DNA of 64,000 nt, taken from NCBI RefSeq assembly GCF_030272615.1, contig NC_081414.1, forward strand, positions 826,302,896-826,366,895. The letters are read 5' to 3'. Shown here piece by piece: positions 45,253 to 57,100 of this stretch. This stretch comes from Cryptomeria japonica (taxonomy: Eukaryota; Streptophyta; Pinopsida; Cupressales; Cupressaceae). A program made the position numbers and the translations under genes. Position 1 is the stretch's first letter; every line of letters starts with the position of its first letter. Under the pieces are notes generated by a model, which was not told the origin of the DNA, did not search any database, and saw only the letters and a program-made list of their open reading frames with translations.

Positions 45253-46690
45253 TGTTGGATATCATTGGCATATGATGAACCGACATGTTGATATAATGAT
45301 AATGTATGTTATCATTGATGTCAATAAGTGTAAGTGAATCGGTATGCATATTGAAAGAAGTTGGTGAACCGGTATGAAGAGGCATGAAGAGATGTAGTGA
45401 ACCAGTGCCAAGGTTTCACTAAGTGTGACTACTGGTTGGTAGTCTTAGCTCTATGGTTATCAACTTTGGTGATCCAGCTTGAGCGATGCAACCAATGATA
45501 CTCTGTGATGAGTTAGCTAAGAGATGTGAATGAGATTGAGGTGCCACATCAGCCTTGTGTGTGTGAATGATTGAGGTATGAGAAGATCGATTGTGTTTGG
45601 AGTCTACCTTGGGAATGATCATTCTTCTCTGTTGTATGAGAAGAAAGCATGATGGGTTACTAATTCCCATGTGTGGTGATGAATGAACGATGCATGTTGT
45701 CTTGTGATCTGTTTGAATTTGTAATACTCTATGTAATGTGTTTAGACAGTCAGGAATGGACCACCTGTGTTGTAAACCTAAGATGCTTAGGGTTTAGGGT
45801 TTATGCTACCAACCTAACTATTGTCTATAAGGTTGATGGTGTTTGTTATTGTAAAGTTGTTAGCAAATGTTGTGTCTATTCGAGTGATGAGATAATTGCG
45901 AGACTAGTAAGAGTAAAACTATAGAAGTGTGATTGCGGAGTAGAGTAAATGAAAAGGATCTGCCTTGGCATGTAGTGTAGTTATCAGGTCAGTAGCTTTT
46001 CTTGTTGTCTTCTCATCATTTCAATAGATGGAAAATCCCTTTACTGGGTAGCTTTAATAGGCTTATTGTAAACCCTGTAACCAGGTAACTCAAGATCATT
46101 GAGTTCTTCAAATCCTCTAGCAAGGTAACCTTTAATAGGATTTCAACCTTTAACAGGGTATATAACCATCCCTTAACCGGGTGATCTCTAACAGGATCAA
46201 TTCCTAATAGAACCTTATTGTAAAGTCTTTAACCGAACAAGGCTCCTAATAGGGTGAGCTTCAAAAGAGTTCAAAAACAAGATTGTGGGTATTCATCCCC
46301 ACCATGGTTTTTCCCATTTGGATTTTCACATGAAAAATCTATGTGTTATGTGCTATGCATATTTCATGTGATGTTTATGAAGTATTTGGTTGAAAGATTA
46401 TGCATGCAAAGTTAATAGGTTATGGTATTTCTAGTATACCACATGCAAATGTTTATGGGTGAAGTTGTTATCAAGTATTGATCATATTTGAAGTGTTCAA
46501 ACTTATCAGTTTATAGTATCTGATGTCTTACTATGTTTAACGGGTATTGTCATGGTTAAGTTCAGTAATGGTGATAACTAGTTGGTATTTCTTTAACTAG
46601 ATAAGTTGTTGAGAAAGTTTTTGCCCGTACTGATTCACTGCCCCCCTCTTAGTACTGGTTGGGGTATCTATTGTTCATCATTATTCATCA
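45253..46690 (+). repeat. Copia-2 3' LTR (1,438 bp)
   Basis: Pairs with 31,548-32,937; ends TTATTCATCA followed by the GAGGA target duplication. Slightly longer than the 5' LTR because of small indels. Confidence 0.92.
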
Positions 46691-48560
46691 GAGGAAAGAT
46701 CAATCCAAATTTCTTCCCAAAAGTTTGCATCACTTATAACATACCTCAATTTGAACCACCAATTCCCGAACAACACGCAGATGAGGAATTCATCCCCTTT
46801 ATAATAGAAAGTTTCTACTAGATGCCTATTGTCACTCGCTCTCATCAAAACAAGCAAAGCAAACCACAACTAGAGTCCAGTATGGGTTGAATATTATCAA
46901 ATCCTTTCGATTATCCAAATCTAGAAGACACAAATATTTCTGAGGAGATCCTCCAAGAGTGTCAAGAGAGCACTTCATTTCAAATACTTGTGGAAAAACT
47001 CATAGAGGCCGACAAACAGAAATACTTGCTCATGATAACAAGCAAAGGAGTTAGGATCCCTGAAGACTTTGATACTGACATCTTTAGAACAAGGCCTCAA
47101 AATTATAATTATCAAGAACAACAAAGGGAAGAGGAAGCGTGTGACCCTAAACAAAACATACCTAAGCCAAACATACCAAAACACATGCATACCCAAACTA
47201 GGGATAATGAGAGGGAAGAACTCTTCCCTTGGCAAGAAAATACACCCTTGGTTGCTCTCACACAACAAATACAAATGCTGCAAAGACAAATGTAGGACAT
47301 GCAACAAGGGACAACAGTGTGGTATTCCTTAAACAAAATTTGTCCTTACCCTTTTGACAGAAGGTTAAACATGATACATTTTCCCTTGAATTCAAACATT
47401 CCAAAATTTGACAAATATGATGGTAAGAGCGATCCTCCTGATCATGTTTGGGAATTTTTTACCATGAGCCTTGAATTTGCCCATGATGACACCTATTTGA
47501 TGAGGCTATTCCCAAGAAGCTTGGGAGGGAAAACAATGGAGTGGTTATCCAAACTCACACCTCCTATCAGATCCTTTGATGAATTAGCCAACAAATTTAT
47601 CACTCAATACTCCTACAATATTAAACATGCAATCACCATGCTAGATGTCTGCAATACCAAATAGAAAAGCAATAACACATTCATGGTGTTTCTTCAACGT
47701 TGGAGATGGATGGTTTCAAGATATCCTTGAGATATGCCTGAAGAGGAAAAGATGGAAATTTTCATCAACAATCTGAATAGTGAGATGAGTTACATACTCA
47801 AGCTCCAATGCATACCATCTTTTGTCAAATTGATCGAAAATGGAATCCAAGTAGAGGAGGCATGTATCAAGAAAGTAACATTGAAGTTCTTTAAAGAAGG
47901 AACTAATTCATCCAACTCTCACTGCAATAACCAGAACAACAACAACAACTTAGAAAAATTGAGGTTCTGGACCAGAAACAAAAATACTGGAAATGAGGGA
48001 GGAAATGATGCTAATGATATAAAGTCCAAACAACCAGTATTGGCTTTATCAGGTAATCCTAAGAACAACCAAGCATCAAAAGGGTGCTAACCAAGGCACT
48101 AACACTTATGCACCAACTACCAACCCAAAACCTTCACATGCAAACAATACCAACAATAACCAAAACAACAACACAAATCAAGGACCTAATCCTAATTCAA
48201 GGCGTTCTACCAGCAACTTTCCAAATAAATGCATTTACACACCATTGGGGAAACATTAGAATCAGCATTCAAAGAACTCCTAGCAAACAAGATTATCACA
48301 TTACCAGCTATAAACAACTTTGAACCCCAAGTCAAACCACCTTGGTGGAATGACTCACACTTATGTGATTTTCATTGAAACAAAGGACATCAAACAAACA
48401 ATTGCATGAGGCTTAAAAACATTGTTCAAGACATGATTGATAGAGGTGATTTAACGGTCGATGGTCTCAAGACAAATGGTGATCATGGTGCCTTTAAAAA
48501 TCCTCTTTCAAATTACAAAAAAGATGGGGCTTCATCATCAGATGATACATGAGGAGCTTG
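46691..48560 (+). pseudogene. Tat B gag, main part, with CxxHxxxxHxxxxC knuckle
   Basis: Continues the 31,170 frame (KINPNFFPKVCITYNI) to a TAG at 46,819, immediately followed by ATG at 46,822 in the same frame, so the TAG may be a lesion inside one gag. The gag core reads FDKYDGKSDPPDHVWEFFTM, FPRSLGGKTMEWLSKL and FDELANKFITQY (47,400-47,610). An Asn-rich linker follows. After a small frame change near 48,250 the knuckle reads CDFH, stop, NKGHQTNNC (48,361 on), where TGA replaces one codon. Stops near 46,888, 47,293, 47,662 and 47,728. Confidence 0.85.
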
Positions 48561-49200
48561 CATCAATCACATATACAATAACACCATCAATCATATATCA
48601 ACAGATGATAATCAAATAAATGTCATTAAAATCAAGGACAAACGCGGACATGAATCGATCAATGTAGCTACTAGAGCTCAAAAATATGTCTTGAAAGGGC
48701 ATACTTCAGTAGCAACCAATATCTCCAAGACTCAATATGATTTGGTAAGTCAAGTGTGCAGAACTCCTACTCAAATATCCATACTTGAGTTATTAAAAAT
48801 TTCACCAAAACATAAAGACATCTTAGAACAAGCACTATTGGAAACAAATTTACCTCAAGTTCTAGATATTAACAATTTTCAAGCCATGGTGGCTCACATG
48901 ACAAGGCCTCATCATCTCACCTTTTTTGAGCATGATAATATCTCGTTGAGCCATCCACATAATAATCCCCTTCACATTGAAGTCTTGGTCTACAAACATC
49001 AAGTTAAAAGAGTATTAATAGATGGAGGAGTTGGGCTCAATATTTGTACCTTAAAACTTATCTGTGCATTAGGCTTCTCTGAGCAGTCTATTGATCCACA
49101 CAAAAAGATCACTATCAAAGCATATGATGATGAAGAAAGATCATCCAAGGGAACAGTAATATTACCTATTCAGGTAAGACATAGATCTCACATATAATAT
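48561..49200 (+). pseudogene. Tat B protease region
   Basis: Open from 48,691: LKGHTSVATNISKTQYDL, then ILEQALLETNLPQVLD, then VKRVLIDGGVGLNICTLKLI near 49,000-49,060. The catalytic triplet reads DGG instead of D(S/T)G, which is common in Tat proteases as I recall them. FSEQSIDPHKKITIKAYD and LPIQVRH follow, then a stop at 49,195 and a frame change. Would process the polyprotein if intact. Confidence 0.8.
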
Positions 49201-50708
49201 TTTATTGGGTCATCCTTGAATACATGAAATGTAAGCAATACCCTCAACTTACCACCAGTGTGTTAAATTCCCTTATAATGGGTAGGAGATTTCTATATCA
49301 GCAGATAATAACCCCTTTCAACATTGCAATGCTATGGGGGCAGCCCAAGACAGCTTGGTTCCACATAACAGGGAAAAACAAAATTCCTCAGTGTCAAATT
49401 ATCATCAAGAAAAGCTCAAATCTTTATCCATGGATTTCAAACAGAAGATGAAAATCAAAGAGAAAGGCATGGGAGAATACTCTTTTGAACCCATGTGTCT
49501 AACCAACTTACCAGCATCGCCAAAATCTCATGGACAACCTTCTGCATCAACACATCAAGCAACACAACCCATCACCAAGTTTGATGGCAAATTTATCCAA
49601 TTAGGCACACTAGCACATGAATCAGAAGAAAAAGTTATCCTTGGTTGGCTATACAAGGATGAAGAAGAAGTCAGAGCTGCTACTATGGAAGTAGCTATAC
49701 CAACACAACAATTTGGAAAGGGATACCTGATCATGCAATAGATGGGGTACAATGGCAAAGGACCTATAGGCAAACGTCAAGAAGGCATCACAGGACCATT
49801 GGATCCTCCTTCACAGTTTTCTAGAGACAAAACAGGATTGGGCTATGGACACACTCTACCCCCAAAGCAGAAACCAAATAAATATCAAAAACATCAGTGG
49901 AAAGCAAAGAAGAAATACAAGGAGGACTCATGGCAAGAGGTACTACATGAATGAGCAGAAACAATAAGGAAGGAATGATAACACCAAGAAAAGGAGAAAC
50001 AACAAGAGGAGTTGGCCATTCAAAGAGAAGAACCATCTTATGCAGAAGTACATCACATTCAAGAATCTATTCCAAACAAAGTCGAATCACCCCCTGAGGA
50101 AATAATTACTCCCCAAGAAGAGATAGTATATGAACAGATGCAAAGAAGGATCTGATATGTAATCAGAGAAAACTATCAGACTGGTATCAATCATCAGTGA
50201 CCTCTTTTCACCCTACAACACACCTGTCCACAACACTGAAAGACTCTGGGACAACACTTTTGAGACTGATTCTAATGACTATGAATGGAGTAGCTGTTTA
50301 AATGTTACTGGAGATATTCCTGAGAGTGCTATTCATACACCCCTTTCTCCAGAAGGACAAGGCATGAAGTCTAGACTACTTGAATCTGGTCCACAAAATA
50401 TCTATGACGCTAAAGAAAATGAGCAATGACATTATGAGCAAGTCTACACAGAAGATGATACCATCGAAGACCTCGACAATATCATTAACTTGTTCAATAT
50501 CCCAACTAACCTTGACGATACCTCTATCATGACACTTACCACAGCTGAACTCGACCCACCCAATGACTCTTTACCACTTGTCTTTCCTAATCTCATAGAC
50601 TGGGATGAACTTGAAAACCATGACATACCTATTTTCCTAGATGATGAATCCATTATCATTACCTATGTACTGTCAATCAGGAAATAGACTCTACCAACAA
50701 ACAAAGTA
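49201..50708 (+). pseudogene. Tat B linker between protease and RT, with a G-patch-like segment
   Basis: Frame changes after 49,200. From 49,334 one frame carries LGTLAHESEEKVILGWLYKD and then, at about 49,711-49,848, FGKGYLIMQ, stop, MGYNGKGPIGKRQEGITGPL and KTGLGYGH. The spacing of glycines and the MGY, GKG, LGK-like and GLGY elements match the G-patch fold, an RNA/helicase-contact module. An acidic, low-complexity linker with several stops runs to 50,700. Stop at 49,739 inside the G-patch. Confidence 0.65.
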
Positions 50709-53700
50709 ATGACATCTGCAATCAGGAGAATGCCAAGTCTCTCAGTCACAAAAATGAAAGAAATAAAGGATCTACTAATGAAAACCAGTGAAAACCTTTT
50801 TAAGGCATCTAAGGATGGGAGACTTGACACTCTTCTTCAAAACTATCAGGAGCGATCACCCATAATGATTGAGCTCACTCAATCAATCAACATTGGTACA
50901 AAAGAAGCAGCCAAAAACATACACCTAGCGGAATCTCTGACAGATGAAGAAAAACATGAGTCTATCAAATTCTTCAAAGAAAAGAAAATTAATTTTGCTT
51001 GGTCCTATGCAAATATGCCTAGGATTGATCCACACTTAATCATGCATCACTTATATATTGCTCTAAGAGTTAAGCCAGTTAAGCAAAAATTGAGAAAGAT
51101 GAATCCACATGTAGCACTCATGGTCAAAGTTGAGCTAAAAAAACTATTAGACATCGGATTTATTCGACCTATAGACTATGATGAATGGATCTCAAACATT
51201 GTGCCAATTTCAAAACTAGATGGAAGCATCAGGATATGCACAGATTTCAAGGATGTTAACAACGATTGTCCAAAGGATGACTTTCCTTTGCCCAACATCG
51301 ACATAATTGTAGACCTCATAGCAGACCATGCAATACTATCATTAATGGATGGTTTTTCTAGCTAGAATCAAATCAAGATAGCTCCATAGGATCAAGATAA
51401 AACAACGTTCACCTATCCTTGGGGAACATATTGTTGGATGTCATGCCTTTTGGCTTAAAGAATGTTGGGGCAACTTATCAAAGAGCAATGATGATGATAT
51501 TTCATGATATGATGCATACCTTCATGGAGGACTATGTGGCTGATTTACTAGCTAAGTCATTTACCTGGGCAGAACATCTGAGCATATTAGAGAAAATATT
51601 TGAAAGATTGGAGAAATTTCAAGTCAGGCTCAACCCAAAGAAGTGTGTCTTCAGGGTAATATTAGGCAAGTTATTAGGCTACATCGTTTCAGAAAAAGGC
51701 ATTGAAGTAGATACAACAAATGTACAAGCCATCATGGAGATGCCACCTCCTAAGAACATTAGCCAACTCAGATCTCTACAATGACGGCTCTAGTCAATCA
51801 GGTGATTCATCACCCAACTAGAAGATAAAAATCTACCATTCAATCATTTGCTACATAAGAATGTACCATTCATATGGGAAACCAAATGTGCGGAATCATT
51901 CTATCAAATCAAGCAATATCTAATGAACCCACCAATTCTAGTACCACCAATAGCAGGAAAGCCACTTATTCTCTACATATCAACAACAAACGTATCATTG
52001 GGGGCACTATTAGCACAAGAAGACCAAGAAGGAAAGGAATGAGCTATCTATTACATCAACAGAACTTTACATGGATATGAGCTGAATTACACATTCATTG
52101 ACAAGGCTTGTTTAGCAGTGGTATTCACTTCTCAAAAGTTCCAGCACTACATGATAACTCACACAATCAAGCTAGTAACAAAAATTGATCCGCTAAAGTA
52201 TTTACTCAACAAAGAAGCTCTCACAGGTAGATTGGCTAAATGGGTCATGATTTTGAGTGAATTTGATATCCACTAAATAGAGAATTGGGCTATCAAAGGA
52301 CAGGTAATTGCAGATCAATTAGTTGAATCACCACTACCAGAGAAACAACCAATGGAGGTCAAATTTCTAGATAGGGATGTCCTTATTGTTACCACCAAGC
52401 AATGGACACTGTACTTTGATGGTTCCTACACTCAACATGGTTCAGGTGTCAGCATCTTGCTCATCACTCCTAAAGGACATACCATACCAAGATCATATAG
52501 ACTCATGTTTCCATGCACAAATAATATTGTTGCATATGAAGCACTGGTCATAGGAATCAAAATGGTCGTAGAATGGAGAATCGCAGAACTGAAAGTCTAT
52601 GGAGATTCCCAACTAGTCATAAATTAGATCAACAATGATTACCAGACAAAAGATGACAAGCTCCTACCATACAAACGAATGGTGGATGACTTTAAACAAT
52701 ATTTTGTACACATCACCTTCGAGCAAATACCAAGGTTGGACAACAGAGTGGCCGATACAATGGCTACTATCACTTCACTGCTACAAATTCCAAAGCAACG
52801 AAATCGTTATGAGTTTCTGGTAGAGCAACTATTTTCCCTAGCCTATGATGATTCCGCATCCCATGCTATCAATGCTTTAACTAGTTTAGACTCTCCTTTA
52901 TACAGAACAATATATAAGTATCTTAAAACCAATACCCTACCCATTAACCTATCTCAGAACCAAAAACACAACTTTATCTGAAAAGCCGCCCGTTATACCC
53001 TAACTACTGATACTCTTTACCATCGAGGTCTAGATGGTACTCTTCTTCTTTGCCTTGATCATAATGAATTTGACTTTTCTTTACATGATCTTCATGAAGG
53101 TATCTATGGTACACATTCAAGTGGTCCTACTCTTGCTAAAAAACTTCTAAGAATGGGATATTACTGGCCAATGATGGAAAAGGACTCTTATCAATTTGCA
53201 AAGAAGTGTCCTAAATGCCAAATCCATGGCAATCTTATACATGCACCAGCATAGGAATTTCAGCCATTTACAACATCTTGGCCTTTCTATCACTAGGGAC
53301 TTGACTTAGTAGGCAAAATACACCCTTCATCTTCAAATGGACACAAGTTCATTATTACTGCAATAGAGTATTTCACAAAATGGATTGAAGGAGTCCCAAT
53401 GACCACAATAACTGGAAAACAAATTGCCTCTTTTATTCTCAATTATATGATCTGTAGATATGACATTCCCAGTTCTATCATCATAGATAACGGACATCCC
53501 TTCAAAAACCAAGATTTGTGAGAACTATGTGAATGATTCAAAATCCAACATTGTTTCTCTACACCTTACTACCCATAGGGGGATTGTCAAGTAGAGGCAT
53601 CAAATAAAATAATATTAAAAATCCTAAAGAAAATAGTAAATGATGTAGGAAAGGATTGGCATGTGCAACTCAATTTGACACTTTGGGCATACAGGACTAG

Positions 53701-54154
53701 CATCCAGACACCTACAGGAGCTACACCATATTCATTGGTGTATAGATTAGAAGCAATTTTACCTCTTGAGGTAGAAATTCTATCACTCAGAGTATCTTTG
53801 AAAGGTCTCATTCCAGATGAGGAGTATCGTATAAACATATTACTAGAACTAGAGCTACTAGATGAAAAATGACAACATGCCTATAATCACCTCAAAGCAT
53901 ACCAGCAGCACATGTGCAGAAGCTACAACCAAAGAGTCATCCCATGGTATTTTAAAGTTGGTGATCTCATGCTCAAAGAAAATCCCAAAAATCAACAAGA
54001 TCGAGAAAAGAAGGGGAAGTTTGAACTGAACAGGTTGGGTCCCTATGTCATCATCTCAGCCTATGGATCAGGTGCCTATCAACTAACAACTTCTCTAGGT
54101 GATGTGCTCGATGAACCAACCAACAACATCCATCTAAAGAAATACTATACTTGA
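50709..54154 (+). pseudogene. Tat B pol: RT, double RNase H, integrase
   Basis: RT N-half in one frame (FAWSYANMPRIDPHLIMHHL, DFKDVNNDCPKDDFPLPNID) to 51,410, then a frame change. RT C-half from 51,419 has MPFGLKNVGATYQRA and the active-site box YVAD at 51,533-51,544, where the first catalytic Asp is Ala (element A keeps YVDD). RNase H (LTGRLAKWVMILSEFDIH), second RNase H (LYFDGSYTQHGSGVSILL, YGDSQLVIN), integrase zinc finger (HEGIYGTHSSG ... CPKCQIHG), core (YFTKWIEGVPM, IDNGHPFKNQ, CQVEASNK) and C-terminal region (FKVGDLMLKENPKNQQDREK) to TGA at 54,152. About a dozen stops, most replacing CAG, CGA or TGG of element A or the family. Confidence 0.92.
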
Positions 54155-55127
54155 GTAGTCTAATGCATGGAAAAAGTGAAAAATACACAAAAAATCAGAA
54201 AATACAAAAAAAAAATCAAAACAAAAAGGTGCAATAAAAACAAATGGTGAAAACCTAGCAATAGGCGCTACTTGTGAGGGAACAACTCCTCTATCTATCT
54301 TTTCTCATATCTTTTATCCGAAGTCAAAACCCCATGGCAATCACCCAACACTTTATCAAAATAGCATTATCTAGGACATACTTAGCATAGTCATTGTCCT
54401 TGCTTATCTGAATATCAGTTCATCATAACCCACCATGGCTTGGTAATCATTGTACATATCCACATCAATTGGTATCTATAACTAGGGGCAACATTCTTCT
54501 GACTTCAAGGGAATTTCAACAAACAAGCAAGGAAAAAATCGCAGCATGCCAAGAAAATCCTGTCAAGCAAAACTCCAGCAACTAAGAAAACAAAACACTG
54601 ATCCAATTAACAACTTCAAAACACATGATGGATGATTTTCTGAAGTATAATTTGTTTACATCTTGGATGAAGTTTTGACTATTTTTGCACTTGAACTTTT
54701 TTTGAACTATTGGATCCCCTAAGTTTTCTCAACGATGCATCGAACTAGAGAAAGTGATTGGAGAATCCAATTTTTTTTTAATTTTTTGTCTATGAGGCGA
54801 TCACTTGTATTGTGCAAAGACTTGTCTTGATAAGTGATTCAAAACATATCACTGAAGACATTGTTCCACTTTGCAAATAAAAATGGTTAAATCTTTGTCT
54901 GTTTATACGCAAGCAACACTTAGGTCGTCTTGGTTCAATTATACCTCGACACTTGTGCTATATTGCAATATCAAAATCCATGTAAATTTTTCTCAGGTCA
55001 TTATGGTTCATGTATACCATTATTCTTATATAAATTTTCAACATATCAATAGCTCAATGATGATAAACACAAAGAAGGAAAAAACATGTGACTATTCGAG
55101 AATGACAAACGACAGAATGAGGATGAT
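54155..55127 (+). other. Non-coding tract after Tat B pol
   Basis: Contains the conserved GGTGAAAACC motif at 54,246-54,275 and AT-rich sequence; no ORF with support (an 87-codon frame at 54,871 has no signal). Confidence 0.5.
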
Positions 55128-55195
55128 CAATTAGTTGCATATCATTTTACAATTAGTTGCATATCATTTTACAAATTAGTTGTATATCATGTAAA
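55128..55195 (+). repeat. 22-bp tandem repeat, three copies
   Basis: CAATTAGTTGCATATCATTT repeats at 55,128, 55,150 and 55,172 (22-base step), the last copy diverged. Confidence 0.85.
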
Positions 55196-55208
55196 ATTTG
55201 CATTTAGT

Positions 55209-55368
55209 CACAGCATATCATTATTATACATCTCATTTTCAAGATGCATCTCACAGTATATCATTATCATACATCTCATTTTCAAGATACATCTCACAAC
55301 ATTTCATTATCATACATCTCATTTTCAAGATACATTTCACAGCATATCATTATCATACATCTCACAAA
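55209..55368 (+). repeat. 43-bp tandem repeat, about 3.7 copies
   Basis: The word TCTCATTTTCAAGAT starts at 55,231, 55,274 and 55,317, and TCTCA again at 55,360: an exact 43-base step with few substitutions. Confidence 0.9.
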
Positions 55369-55615
55369 TCATATCATTGCATCATGAATCATACAATCAT
55401 ATCAATCAATATGAAAATAAACTCATTTATCTAAGCATTGCATAATCATCATAGAACCATCACATCAATGCATAAATCATCACCCATAAAACCACATCAC
55501 ATGTGGACCAAAAAATCGGTGTCGTCTATATATCTCAAAAAGGGTCAAATATACAAAAGATGTCATGTCTATCAAAATACAACATAATGATCAAAATATA
55601 ATGGAGACAAGTCTC
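55369..55615 (+). other. AT-rich spacer before the antisense PMD ORF
   Basis: CATCAT/CATAAT words, no ORF. Confidence 0.45.
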
Positions 55616-57100
55616 TCAGGTATGATTATCTCCTAAATTGGATGGTCTCGCAGTAGATGTCTTGGCACCTGGATCTCTGGGTGGATCATGTCGACACGGC
55701 CCAATCACACCTCTGCTCTCCGTCCCTGAATGAGTCTTCCTGGATCGATTGGATCTCACTGTAGTATAGCTTAGAGCTCTGTGATCTCTAGGAACCACAT
55801 CCTCATATAGATGCCTGTAGTATTCAACCTCCTTGGCTGCATACTACATCTCTCTCAATGTGTCTCTCACAGAACCACCAACTGCCACTCTCTCTAGGCT
55901 ATCCACTCGAGCCTCTGCTCGACCTAAGCTCTCTATCATTGTATCCCGCTTTGTGGTAACCTATGTAATCTGATGTTGTTGAGCCAGGACCTGTGCCTGA
56001 AGCTACTGCACTGAAAATTATAGGGACCTAATATGTGCATCCTCTTAGTGGGTGGGTACCTGCATTTGAATAGGTACTTGTGTCATGGTACCCCCTATCC
56101 CTGTCCCTATCCTAGGCATTGGTGGAGGTAACACATCTGATCTCCTTGTCTAGGTTGATCACCTAAACTCATCCATCCCACCCATAGCTGCTATAACCTT
56201 GCTCGCTTGACCAGCTCCACCAAATCCAACCACCAAATCTCCCCTCCCTTCCTCACCAACTACTCGTCTAACTACTCCAACCCTCCCTCCATCTCCACCT
56301 CCTCTCCTCCCTCTATCTCCTCTATCTCATCCATCTCCTCCTTTATCTCCTCATCTCCCTCTACCACCTCCCCTCCCATCTCCCTCCTCAAGGTCCTCTC
56401 CCTCATGTCTCCATCTCCCTAGCCTCTCAGGCTAGTCATCCTCATCATCATCAAATACAAGAATCATCTCCACTGGATGTGATATCCATGCTACAGCACA
56501 GACCATGAAAAGTGCTACAAACTCCTTTGTCATCCCTACATCTACCACCCTAAACCCATAGTCCCATATCTGTCTAGCTAAATGCATGTACTCCACCACC
56601 ACTGCACTATCAATAGTCGAACCCCACTTTGGCACATCCTGCCTCTGAAGAGCATATAAGCATGCTCCCTGCGGTATACCCTATTGTCAACCATACTACC
56701 GCTGAACTCAGTTGTGTAGGAACCTCTCAATGACAAAAAGCATCTGCCCTATCAAGAATCATGACATATATATAGGGCACCTCTAGCCCATCCTCCGCTC
56801 ATACCTCACACTCCACATACAGTCTATAGACAATCGTATCAATGTCATCCAACACCCTCCTCTAATGTTCTAGCTTGCCCAGCTTACACTGGACAACTAT
56901 CCCTGTGTATCCATATACATAAGCCAGACCAACTAGCCTATCTGCAAGTGGCCTCGTTGCAGGAATGTGCTCCCAAGCCCACACCTGTAATAATGTGACC
57001 CCAGTCGATAAACTGTTGTATCCTAAGTATACCACCTGATACAAATCTCTCTACAGATGGGCCAACATGCAAGAGCCCTAAGAAAACCGGTGACCCTGTG
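55616..57100 (-). pseudogene. Antisense PMD ORF of Tat B, N-terminus lost
   Basis: Minus strand. The PMD core reads GSCMLAHL, stop, RDLYQVVYLGYNSLSTGV and LQVWAWEHIPATRPLADRLV (56,900-57,085), aligning residue by residue with 11,200-11,375 of element A. A Gly/Arg/Asp-rich linker (about 56,210-56,430) and a heptad-like tail (TKRDTMIESLGRAEARVDSL, about 55,880-55,945) follow. The PMD N-terminal half is missing because Athila-like sequence begins at about 57,100. Several stops. Confidence 0.78.

Larger units (their letters stand above)
31548..46690 (+). mobile_element. Copia-2: Ty1/copia element with both LTRs, target duplication GAGGA
   Basis: LTRs at 31,548-32,937 and 45,253-46,690 share the TGTTGGATATCATTGGC start and TTATTCATCA end. 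GAGGA flanks both sides (31,543-31,547 and 46,691-46,695). Primer site at 32,939, polypurine tract at 45,241. gag, protease, integrase, RT and RNase H are present in order. The 15.1-kb length includes a solo LTR and a 6.3-kb insertion; without them it is about 7.3 kb. Inserted in Tat B gag in the same orientation. Confidence 0.95.
27204..57100 (+). mobile_element. Tat-lineage Ty3/gypsy element B, host of nested insertions
   Basis: 5' LTR (27,204-28,630), primer site (28,635), leader with 21-bp arrays, gag (31,170 on, interrupted at 31,547 by Copia-2 and resuming at 46,696), knuckle, protease, G-patch-like segment, RT, double RNase H, integrase (to 54,154), tandem arrays and an antisense PMD ORF cut at about 57,100 by the Athila-like element. 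No 3' LTR. Without Copia-2 the element would span about 14.8 kb. It is the oldest layer of the stack. Confidence 0.85.

Noticed and set aside
55209-55368. CRISPR-like array
   Set aside because: Direct tandem repeats with no unique spacers, in plant retroelement DNA.
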